A stretch of DNA of 64,000 nt from Rotaria macrura (Eukaryota; Rotifera; Eurotatoria; Philodinida; Philodinidae), in the NCBI GenBank assembly GCA_900239685.1, contig OENT01000023.1, positions 124,001 to 188,000 of the forward strand, read 5' to 3'. How positions within the stretch are numbered: the stretch's first letter is position 1; each line of letters begins with the position of its first letter. The notes under the pieces were generated by a model. That model worked only from the letters and a program-made list of their open reading frames with translations. It made no database searches and was not told the origin of the DNA. The translations under genes were made by a program, and so were the position numbers. This document shows, piece by piece, positions 36,558 through 47,634 of this stretch.

Positions 36558-37438
36558 TCTATTCAATAGTTCTTATTGAAAGGAAAATAATTTGATTAGT
36601 AGTAGTGTTGGAAATTCGTTCACACTGAAATCGATATTTATCGAGGAACAAGTACATTCTACCTTTAGTGGTTTCAGTGATAGAAAACATCTTGATTTGA
36701 ATGCATATGTTATATCGACAGCAAATGCATTTATATTTTGTTTTTTGGAGACAAAAAAAAAGCAATGGAAACAAAACCCATTATATTTCTTCAAGTATAT
36801 TCTACATGATAATCTTATTTTTGAAGAAAACTCATGCTCACTAATACCAATTTTTTTCTCCACCAGAATAATTTTTCATTAATATTCGAATATCGTTCAT
36901 TAACAAAGTTGTCGATGAAACGGGAATATACCGTCTAGTTAAACAATTTGAAATTGCTTTCCTTTCTCTTTGAGCAGTATCGGACATAGAAGAAAAAAAA
37001 ATGATGTATATCAATCAATACTTAGGGATTTTGTTGATCCGAACCGGCATCGAATAAGATCAGCTAGAAGATAAAGCATTATCTGCTTTGATGTCATGGT
37101 GAATATGACTAAGACTTTGAGAGCAGAGCACTATGAAATGTGTGAATAGAGAATCGCATTAAAATTTTTGATTGAAATCATGGATTAACTTAATTTTTGA
37201 GGCTTTGTCCAGTCGTGTTATTCAGATGATGTATTCACATGAAAGATTGACACTTTTCTCATGTACCTTTTCATGTATACAAATAAACACCTAGCAACAT
37301 AAGATAATACAAGATGTTGACGTAGTTCACTTGAGTATTGATGTAGTAAGAAAAAACACAGAGAAAGCATTTCTTTGATATTTTAAATAATTTTCTTCTG
37401 TCGGGACATTGTTTTTTTTTCAAATATTATTCAAATTG

Positions 37439-37444
37439 TTTATT
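37439..37444 (-). terminator. AATAAA polyadenylation signal of the coiled-coil/propeller gene
   Basis: The minus strand reads AATAAA 55 nt past the stop codon. Confidence 0.5.
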
Positions 37445-37498
37445 TTAGTAAAATACAAATCGAAAAAAAAGCTAATATTTTATCATAATAGATATAGA

Positions 37499-38689
37499 CT
37501 AATTAAGAAATCGATGTAAATATAAGCGTTGTTCAGCCGCTATAGCTAATGTATTTGAATTGAATAGATTTGCTCGATAAGGTATGGAACTAAAAGGTAT
37601 AGCAGTTCGAAATGTTCCATCTTGTGTTATATGATAAAGCTTAGAATTTGTTCCATCAACAACAAGCCATTCATTAAATTGAATAGGACAACAAGTAAAT
37701 AAACGAATATTACGGCCCACACTTAATTCAAGAAGCCAAATTGTCTTGAATGTGTCTGCAGATTTCAATTCTAAACGTTTCTGATGTTTTACTGAATCAT
37801 TGATCATTAGGGCAAGTGTTCCATTGTTGTATTTAATATCATTAATACCATCATCATTGCTACATGTCAATGGAGGTTTCCATTCACGAGAAAGTTCAAA
37901 GGCAGATGAAAGATTAAATTCATATATTTCAGAACCCCATTTACATGTCGAAAGATAAAGAGATTTGTTTGAACACGTACAAGAAAACCAATCCTTTTCA
38001 ATATCCTTTTTTACAATGGCATAAGATAAATCATTTTCATTAATACAATAAATATGTTTTTGTGTTATAGCAATGAAATAACCGAGTGTGCTAGACCAAC
38101 ACATATCGCGAATCCAACCAGCATACCAAAGACATTGCTTTTCTATTTTAGAATTACGATCGATGAAACACAAATAAGGATGTAGATTCATCAATAAATG
38201 ATGGTCATTACTTGCTATAGCTGATGAGCTATCCACTGAATAATCGAATACCGAATAATTTAATGAAAGATTTTGAAAACTAAACTCTTTTTCAACATGA
38301 ATATAACTTCCATCAATAGTCAAAGGTCTAATGTTAAGTTTTATGGATATATGTTCAATGTAATTCAAATCTTGTTCTATAGAACTAATTACGGTTTCTA
38401 TTGAATTATTATTTTCTTTATCCAGGATATGTTGCTCGTCGAGTTGAGATAAACTTGTTTGTATATTTTTTTTCTTTTCTTCGTATTTACTTGTGATTTC
38501 ATTAATATAATCCTGGAGTTCCTTTAACTTTAGTTGATAAATTTCATCGATTTTTTTATGACAATCTTCACGCCATTGTGAAAGTTTCTCACATGAATTA
38601 TTAATAGTTTCATCTATTTTGAATTCTGATAATCGTTTTCTAAACAAATTTACCATGTCGTCGTTCGAATCCGTTTGAGTATTAATCAT
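37499..38689 (-). CDS. Orphan coiled-coil protein with a propeller-like C-terminal half
   Basis: Intronless, 396 residues, function unknown. Residues about 30-115 are highly charged and predicted coiled coil (KKIDEIYQLKLKELQDYINE, then KYEEKKKNIQTSLSQLDEQH). From about 150 to the end the sequence shows repeated short beta-like stretches with aromatic, Asp and Gly residues (WYAGWIRDMCWSSTLGYFIA, HIYCINENDLSY, EWLVVDGTNSKLYHI, TLAIAAEQRLYLHRF). This resembles the blades of a beta-propeller such as those at the end of TRIM/NHL proteins. There is no RING or B-box at the N terminus. The intronless structure among intron-rich neighbours suggests a lineage-expanded or retrocopied family. The fold is inferred from pattern only. 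Confidence 0.8.
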   Translation of the reverse strand: MINTQTDSNDDMVNLFRKRLSEFKIDETINNSCEKLSQWREDCHKKIDEIYQLKLKELQDYINEITSKYEEKKKNIQTSLSQLDEQHILDKENNNSIETVISSIEQDLNYIEHISIKLNIRPLTIDGSYIHVEKEFSFQNLSLNYSVFDYSVDSSSAIASNDHHLLMNLHPYLCFIDRNSKIEKQCLWYAGWIRDMCWSSTLGYFIAITQKHIYCINENDLSYAIVKKDIEKDWFSCTCSNKSLYLSTCKWGSEIYEFNLSSAFELSREWKPPLTCSNDDGINDIKYNNGTLALMINDSVKHQKRLELKSADTFKTIWLLELSVGRNIRLFTCCPIQFNEWLVVDGTNSKLYHITQDGTFRTAIPFSSIPYRANLFNSNTLAIAAEQRLYLHRFLN

Positions 38690-41535
38690 AATTTATTAGA
38701 TTATGACTTTTTTCTTGACAAAGTATCTTGTCTAGAATAATAAAAATAATAACAGAAATGACATTGATTGTGTGATAGTGTTTTTCTTCTTTCTCTACTC
38801 GTGTAAATTTGCGAGGAAAAGTAAATCGAGTCACATGGAGAAACAAAATTTTCTTATTTATTGTTCTGCTCTTCTCTACTGAATGGCAAGGTCGTCAAGG
38901 TAGAGACAAACAATCTCTCTTCTTTCAACATACATCATACTGTAAAATATTTTATCAAAAAAAAAATAACTTCAGTAAATATTGTGACCTGCAAAATAGA
39001 TCTTTGTGTTAAAATCCGCAACGATGACAAATAAAATATTTTGTTCATGCACGCCTATAAGTTACTATTTGAACAATTGCAATGTCGGTGAACATGCATT
39101 AAAAATTCACGTCAATAACCGGGGAATTGACGTTTTTAGCGGCTATGAACATGAAGTAATTGAAATAAGGGGAAAAAAATCAGTTGTGTTCGTAGGATTC
39201 CAGTGTGTTTACCAGTTTTAATTGTACTGCTTGAAAATGTGTCACTAGCACTTGTAAGAGTTTTAAATTTCAATTGCAATAAGAGTTTGAATTTCATTTC
39301 TTTTTTCTCTCCATTAGTGACGTCTATTGAAAACTTGTCGGAGTTTTGAAAAAAACGTTTTTTTTCCCTAAATGAATAAAACAGACATGAATTGTCAAGA
39401 AACATAAATCAACCATGTTTGTCAAAATCTAATTATACTGATTGAGTACCCATCATACTCTAGTGCTTTTATTGTTTCATTTTTCAATTTCAACTGTTGA
39501 TTGAAATATTCGACGATCTTTCGGATCGACAGTGAAAATGAGTTAGTTACTAATTCTGCATGCATACACGTATCTCATATTTTACATGAAAAAAGTCAAC
39601 AAGAGATAAAAAATTCATACGCCAATGAAACTATCATAAATCGATTTCTTTATCATCTTGTTAAAAAATAACCTCTAGGCATTCGTCAAGTAAAAACATG
39701 AAATGTTTTATCGATAATAATTTGTTTCATGAATTAAGATACTTATTCAAGAAAAATGCTTTCTATCTGGCCAAGTTCAATAATGATGATTGATGTTTTT
39801 TATGAGTTTGTATTTCCTTCAGATATTATTACAAGTATTTTTTTGAATTCATTTTGCTAAAGTAGAATAGTCTATTTCATTTAAACAAACAATGCTCAAT
39901 ATTGGAAGCGTACGATCTTCATTTTCTTTTGAATAATTTAGTGATTTATCAGTTTTCATTGGAATTATTGAAAGGAAGTTTTAGAAAAATAAAAGGCAAC
40001 ATGAAACGCAATCATTACAAGAACGAAATGATTTATAAAATTCGATTAGGTTACAACCAAAGACCTTCGGATTTAATCTTTCATCAGACGGTTACTTATA
40101 TTTCAAATATAGGATTACTTTTCTAATGCTAACTGATTGATAATGAAGTGAATCATAGATTTATATAAATTCATATCACGATCATAAAATCCATACAAAA
40201 GATACAGTTAGAATTTCAATCTGATTCGATTTCTGTCGGTGCAGATAGCTCGTTTCTTGACAGTAGCTGATCATTTTTCATCAGGTGTATAACTATAAAG
40301 AAAACGCTACAATGGTGCACCTTATTCTACCATTCTTACCTATTATTATTCCTGATATTGCCTACAGTATGCTTTTGATAAATTCGAAAATTAAAATGCT
40401 CCAAATAAATAATACATAAGAACACATGTTCTATGTATAAATGATGGATAATACTACTAGGCTATTGTAAACTGCCGGGAAAAAAACTAAATATAAAGAT
40501 AATTTCAACATTTATTTAGAAATAATAAAAAACAATATGTTTAAATCTATGCGCATCCTACAGAATCATAACAATTGTATCACACACAAAACTTCAGAGA
40601 AATTTTGATTGAATCAATTTTTACGATTAATTTAATATATCTTAAGTACTTATCCGAGTAGGGTCTCAGTATGAATAAGAATTTTCGATGCCATATTGTT
40701 CATTAATAGTTGATTATTTAATCTAATTAAAACACATGAAAATGGTACGGATTGACTAGAAACTTTGACTTCCTAGAATATTGTCTCGATATGCATCTAG
40801 TTCTGCTACTAACGCCTATTTTTGAAATGTTATATCAAAGATTTATCTAGATAAACGTACTAGAGATATTTACTGACGCAAGCAAAGTCAGCATTTTCTT
40901 CTCGACTGTCTGTGAAATACACACAATTTATGCAATGTACACATGTTTTACATAGTGTGATGGAACACTCACACCTAGTACTATATCTCGGTACACTATT
41001 CAAAGCGAACTTGAGAAAAGGATTAAATCAATAAACCAAATAAATTCCCAAGGTAAATATCTGAAGGTTCCATCTTAACGTTACCATGAATCCTTTCCAT
41101 GATACTCTAGTTTATTATTCTTCTTAAGATTGCATTTCCAAAATTTTGAATCAACTAGAAAACTCAAACGTCAGCTTAATCGGTTACATTTTTCTGAAAA
41201 TATAATTTCGATTTCTGCAACGGGTCTATAGTTACTATATTATAATTACAAAGTCGTCAGATGTCGTTAGTTTACCAACAAAATGGATTATCTAGATAAT
41301 GTCATTGATCAAAATGATTTTCGTAATTTCAAACGTTGAAAATCCTCAATAATAACATGTGTTGAATTTCTCATCTCCAAAATAATCAAAAAATCGAATT
41401 CATCATCATTCATTGGTTGGTCTTTGTCTGCGAAATTCAATTCTACCGGGCCTAGGTTTTTATATTGTTTTATTAAATTTTAAGTTTTGGATACGTTTTT
41501 TTTCCTCGGTCAATCATTACTATTTTTAAACAAAA
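38690..41535. other. 2.8-kb divergent intergenic region
   Basis: It lies between the divergent coiled-coil/propeller and cyclin genes. Short frames at 38809-39012, 39006-39221, 39136-39405 (-) and 39902-40126 overlap each other or have no recognisable content. No RNA gene or repeat is seen. Confidence 0.55.
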
Positions 41536-44500
41536 ATGTTATCCCGTTCATCATCATTTACTTTATCTTCTACTGAAGCAATCAATGATAATCCTAAATC
41601 GACTGTAGCTGTCCGTCATCACGAATCACTACAAAATCTCCAACAATCTCAAAGACAGACTCGTCCTATGATTTCACGTCCATTAAATATTAAAAATAGT
41701 AATCAAAATCCTTTACCACTCATATCACAAAACGCTAAACGAACTACAACTGCAATACTTGTATCGACGGAAAATTTTCCACTCAATTCTCAGAATAATG
41801 ATAAAAAGCTCGAACAACAAATAGATACGATGAGACGTACAATAGTTCAAGATGATATAGAAAATATTCAAGAACGATTAAATGATATGCTCATATCTGT
41901 ACATCCTATGCATGATAATGATACGATACTAATCCAAACAGAACAAACATCTACAACACAATATTATACACCGAAAATTTCCATCGATGAAAATGGCAAG
42001 AAAAAACATGATGAACATGATAGTCAATCAGTTAACGATGATGATGATGACGATGATGACATATTTCATCGTAAGTGATTTATTTTCGTTGTACGTTCCT
42101 TAGGCAATATTTATTTTTTCTAGCTACAACGAATGGAACAGAATCGGTGACACACCCATTTTTTGATATTCTATCAACAACATCATATGAAAAAGAAGTT
42201 GTGAAATATTTACTTAGCTTAGAAGAACGTTTTATGATTGAAAATGGTAAACTACGTTCAATGAAACGCCTTCGAGAATCAACAAATAATTTAAAAACAA
42301 CTCAAGGTGTACCAATACCAGGCAGTAGTTCAACAGTTCTCATTACACCAAAGGTTCGATGTAAACTTATTGATTGGATCATATCTGTACATGATTACCA
42401 TCGATTAAATGCGGGTAAATCAACGAGAACATATTCATTTCGTTACGAATAGAAAAATCGATTGTTAATTATTAATTTTAGCTATTCTCTGCCGAACTAT
42501 TCATTTAATTGATAGAATTTTACTTTTAAATGATCAAATGACAAAACTTGATTTACAACTTCGAGCTGTTAAGTAAGAATATTTATATATTTTGCAATGT
42601 TTGATTCCTATGAAAGAATAAAGAACTTGGTTTCATTTTCTAGGAATCTATAACATAGTTTTATTCAGTCTAAGAAGCATATGTGATCATCTCTTGCAAC
42701 GAGTGTTCCATAGTAAATGGGCGTGTCTTACTATGAGTCTTTCAAATGTTGAATAATGATTTAAAAATGTCGTACTAATCTCAATCGATAGGGAGTTTCA
42801 AATTTCTATAAAAATGTTCCCTCAGTGTTTCAAAGAAGTGCTTCATGTCGGCATAAAGAGCAGAAAATTAACACGTACTGAATTGCCAATCTATGATTTG
42901 CTATTTTTCAGAAAATACCGAACGATTTCTGTCATTGTGCACTTATCGAGAACAGTGCCAAAAATGTAAATATCATACAGTAAAATATAGAGACTCTTTT
43001 GTTCTATGCAGTCATCATTTTGTCAATATTCTCAGTTCTACTACTCGACAGAAAAACTTTGATAACTTAAGAGATTCTTGGAAACATTTTTTTTCAAAGA
43101 AAGGTTTTCTAAGCTGGACTTCCCATAGAAATGATGAACTCTCATAGATTCTCATACGGTCAGATACAAACTTTATTCTGAACCTTATATTCTTATTATT
43201 AACGTGGTCATTGGAAAAATTTAGATTGTTCTGATTTTTTCGAAGCCAACACCTTGAACCACCTGTTGTAAAAAAGGATTGTTCACATTTTCTATTCTAA
43301 AATTGTTTCTCACAAATATTTCTTATAAAAATAAAAACTTTGGAAAGCATATTAAAAGATGCAAAATCTTATGTAGAACGTTTTAGCAGATTTGAGATTT
43401 TCAGATGATCCGTTTTACCAAGATCCAATTCTTTGTGTCACATTTTCGATTGTCGCAATTGTAGAAATGAGTTGGTGTTCATTCTTTGAACTTTGGGCCC
43501 ACATTAAATATTTTCTAGAAAAAAAAAAGGGAACAATTTTCTAGAAAATAAAATTCTCTATCGAATGGGATCATTACAAGATTTTAAAATCATTGTTTAG
43601 TGTTTGAAGGACTCGAAGTAAAATTCCGACCATCTGCTTTGATTAAGATATTACAGTATTATTAAAAATGCATTCTGTAAACGTTGGGAGGCATATTGAT
43701 TTTTAAAGGTATCATCATAAGAAACACGAGTAGTTTTGATTAGATTCCGAAAGTGATATTGTTTGAAAGTAATATGAAAAGAATTTGAAATCTAATAGAT
43801 TATTTCCTTTCATGACAATCAATGCTTCTTTTCTTCTGTTTATTTGTATTAACCACATAGACAGGCGTTCAAAGATATGAAAACAAAAGAATTAGAATTT
43901 CTTAGAACCTTAAAAAAATCGTTTTATAAAATGCAAATCGTCAGAGCAAAATTTTCATTTTCTTAACCATTTTGAGTTATCAATAATCGCGCCATGGAGA
44001 TAAGTTAGTAGAGATTGTTAACAGCTATATTTTTATAGATATGAAGAAGATGTTCCTAAATGCTAGTTTCATAAAAATGTAGTTCTATTTGATAAGGATT
44101 CAAACGAGGAAGTATTCATGTTGATACGCTTGCACGTTCTAAATCGATTAGTATCATTCATTGATTTTGAAACACATTTCTGAAATAGTCGTTTATTCTT
44201 TCAGACCTGAAATCACAAATTTCTTTATCATTTCTCATGAGAAATCATTGATGTAAAATCTTTAATTATAGATCAACTGCAACTATGCTTTCAAAGTTTT
44301 TCTGTATTTAATTCAATACTTCTTTTCGATTGTGTTTCGTTGAAAAAAAAAACTTGATAAACAGTTATCCTTGCTATTTTTAATGATAGCATACTAACAA
44401 GCATGCTAAGTAGTCTATCTGTAGATTCAGTAGTTACTACAATGATTTGATAGATTGTACCACTCGATTAATCTATCGTAATGATGTTTACGAAAAAATC

Positions 44501-45215
44501 TAATTTTTCTATATTTTTTAGTTGCTTTACAATTGCATGTAAACTTGAATCACGTCGTGTACCTGATACGAATTCATTATTATCTCTATTCGATTCTCGA
44601 CATCATGTAACACCTGGTCTATTAAATCATGGTGAAAAACAGCTATTAACACAACTTGACTTTGAACTTGGTTAGTTGAAATGCAATTTTATTTTTGTTT
44701 TATGGTTACAGGAATAATTAATTCGTTTTTCTGTATTCATATTAAATAGAATATCCATTAGCAATACATTTTCTCTGTTATTATCTTCGTTTCTTACCTT
44801 TCCATTTCATTATTTATTCATTGTCAAAATACATGATTGAATGTGTTCTATGTGATGATTCTTTATCTGAACAAATGCCGGGTTCATTATTAGCTGCTGC
44901 CTCGTTACTCTTAGCATTAAAATTTACACGTCAAGCTGATAAACCAGAGATTATTAAACGTTTCTATAAACATCAACCATATAAACAAGATGAATTAGAT
45001 AAACGTATGGAACAGATTCTTAAACTTATGCAAAATGTGCCAAAATCTGTATATCATACTAATGTGCGTGAAAAATATAAACGTAATGAATTCGATCGGG
45101 TTGCCAATTTTCAATATACTGATGATCTTGGTAAATACTATTATAAGAATATCTGTTTTCTTATAACAATTGTTTTTCTTTCGATTTACTTATTTTAGTG
45201 GTACCTGTATCATGA
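41536..45215 (+). CDS. A/B-type (mitotic-like) cyclin
   Basis: Cyclins activate cyclin-dependent kinases to drive cell-cycle steps. Exons are 41536-42070, 42124-42414, 42482-42572, 44522-44670, 44750-45130 and 45199-45215, all in phase, giving 1464 nt and 487 residues. The first 200 residues are disordered, Asn/Gln/Ser-rich, and end in an eight-Asp run. The cyclin box opens at about 254 with VRCKLIDWIISVH, a variant of the MRxILxDWLxxVH signature that keeps the charged and aromatic core. It continues with HLIDRILLLN, NCFTIACKLESRRVPD and EKQLLTQLDFELEYP. The second cyclin fold follows (SLLAAASLLLALKFT) and ends with REKYKRNEFDRVANF, as in A/B cyclins. Oddities are Met-Arg-Ala replaced by Lys-Val-Arg-Cys, no clear canonical RxxLxxxxN destruction box, and a 1.95-kb third intron. 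The last exon adds only five codons. The subtype is unsure. Confidence 0.87.
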
Positions 45216-47634
45216 GATACAATACATCAACACGACCATGCGCATGACTTTGATTCTTCAGTTTATTTAAAAAAAGAACTCTCTAGATGATTAAACTTTA
45301 TTTTTCTTACTTGATTTCTTCTTTTCTGTCTCAAAAATGCAGAATCTACCAGCGAGTGCATTCGGACATATGGTGAGGTTTTTTCAAAGCACGACAGATT
45401 CTGCACCTATCGTTTAATATTACACTTCTTTTGTCTTCGTACTGCTGATAGTTACTTATTTTTGTTTATTTTTTTTGTTATTATTACTCTACACAACGGT
45501 GCGCCAGAAGCATCAAAATTAAATAGTTTCTTCTTCTAAAAAAAACATTTTCTATGAACTTGTGTATGTACGTAAATGCGTTTATTTGTGTAGATTTTTG
45601 TAAGAAAGGTCATAGGAGAAACATAAAACATGAATAAGGAATAAGATCTGCTAATGAAAAGTGATGTGTTCTTCTTGTTTTCTTGTTTAAAAGGAAATTC
45701 ATCATTCTGTTCGTCTTTATTTAGGTTTCAATAGAGAAACAACAGTAAAATGATCATATATATTTTTTCGACTCAAATGACAAGCCATCATATGTTGCCA
45801 ATATTAAAAAGATATGTTTTTGAACGGTGTGATTTTAATTCACGAAACTTTGAAAATTCTTAATGACATGATGATAGATGAAACAATAAACTTCTACTGA
45901 ATAGAGTATCAACAGAATGACTATTAGATATAAATCCAGTCATTTGAACTTTTCACTACTTGCTTTCTCTTCAAACATGTTTGTCTTCATGCGATGAGTT
46001 GATATTTAAGAATCATAAATACGTAGCTATTTTCGATGGAAAATCTATTTTAAATTATCTATATATTCCTGTGACATATCGAACACCATACAAATAAAGC
46101 TGATGTTTTGCTTTAGAACGAAGTTTCAATAATCCTATATATTTCCTCTTCAAAATATCTTGAAAACAAAACAGAAAATAATTATTTTTCGAATACGTCC
46201 ATGTCTTCAAGAATAGTTTAGCTACGAGTGTGCAAATGAATTCTCATCGATCAATATCTAAATAAACACAATATCTTCAAGAAACACGTTAATGCAACAT
46301 TAGCACCAAATTAGAACGGATCACTGTGCACACACATACATAGAAGAATGAACGATTTCAGCGCAATCTTAATTTGTCTATGTATACATAAAAACACATG
46401 GACGATGATCCATTCTAATTTAATGCAAATTAATCATTACCATTCCTAATACGCATATGACATTTATTTAGAAAGCAATCAATCGATGGCTTTCAGACTA
46501 TTTCAAAAACAAACGTTCTCTTTTTCATCAATAGTTAGATCAAACATGCGGCTAATCAAAAGTTATTCATCTCGTTTCTCTAGAGCATTCAACGGGAAAC
46601 ATACATTACAAATGATGACAATATATATCTTCGAAAAACCCGTGAGCAGTACACGTCAAACGTAAACAATGAAGTTAAGGTTTCCGTTCATGCATCTTTG
46701 TCTACGGACATATTATATATTTTGTATCTTCGTTCCTTGCCAAACGTCATTATAATCGATTAATACTATGTGTATGCATAGAATCCGTCCAATGAGAAAA
46801 AATCATTAAGTTAAGTAATGATTGCTATGAATGGGAATGATGAACAATATAATCCCATTTCTATATCATCAATTAATGATGTAATACATTGTTGCGAAAT
46901 ACCAAAGAATAGTTTCTTCCATTCAACAAGAAAAAATTTGTATTTATTTTCAATTCAGCCGCTAGATTAAATGATACTTAATTCAACTATACGTATTACA
47001 TAGGATTGAATGTATTTGTTATTAATGATTGAATCTTACAAAATAATGAGACAACTGTATAATGAATTCCTTGTTTTGTTCACAGCCGATGCCTTCTTAT
47101 AATTATGTAGAAGAATTTCAAACTGAATCCCATTTATAAATTACAAGTATATTCTGATTTGCATGAAGGTCGATTCTTTAAAAACTCGTACGATAACATG
47201 AATAATAACAAAAAATAAAATGAAGTGTTGCCTTGTGTAACCGTAGAAATATTTACTTGATACAAGAATCATAGATGCATTTATACGCCTGAAATGGATA
47301 TTCAAATGCGTAGATGTCATTTTACTTACATATAACTCAATGTCTTTCAAAAGAAAACAAGAATAAGTTCCTGATTTTTGCAACAATATTGAACAAAATG
47401 AATGAAACCATTGATAATATTTTCTATCATTATTGTAAAATTAGCATGTGTACTTGAAGACTATCATCAATAGGATGCACATGTTAATATCTTTGTTAAA
47501 CAAAAAAAGAAACAAAACAGCTGACAATAAATGAACTTTTGTGGCTCTTTCATCTCATGTCCTTCGACAAAATTCGATTGTTCTTTCTTTTTTATGGTTT
47601 CAGTTTTTTTCTACGTAAAAGTAATTGATTTTTC
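45216..47634. other. 2.4-kb intergenic region, cyclin to KY-like gene
   Basis: AT-rich sequence. It holds the cyclin 3' flank, an inverted repeat at 45338-45405 and the upstream region of the next gene. An 81-codon minus-strand frame at 47141-47386 has no recognisable features. No other gene is seen. Confidence 0.55.
45338..45405. repeat. 10-bp perfect inverted repeat, 68-nt stem-loop candidate
   Basis: tgcagaatct at 45338-45347 pairs exactly with agattctgca at 45396-45405. Inside it, gtgc and gcac can pair again. It lies about 120 nt after the cyclin stop codon, so it may be in that gene's 3' untranslated region or be a separate small structured RNA. Confidence 0.6.

Larger units (their letters stand above)
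35374..37498. other. Intergenic region with a tandem repeat and a two-strand open block
   Basis: It lies upstream of the A20/AN1 gene and downstream of the coiled-coil/propeller gene, so it should hold the former's promoter. It contains the 26-bp tandem repeat at 36432-36557. A 290-nt block at 36573-36882 is open on both strands for 96 codons and matches nothing I recognise. A possible AATAAA on the minus strand lies at 37439-37444. Confidence 0.5.

Noticed and set aside
47141-47386. 81-codon minus-strand frame upstream of the KY-like gene
   Set aside because: Cys/Phe-rich mixture with no domain or splice context; expected by chance.
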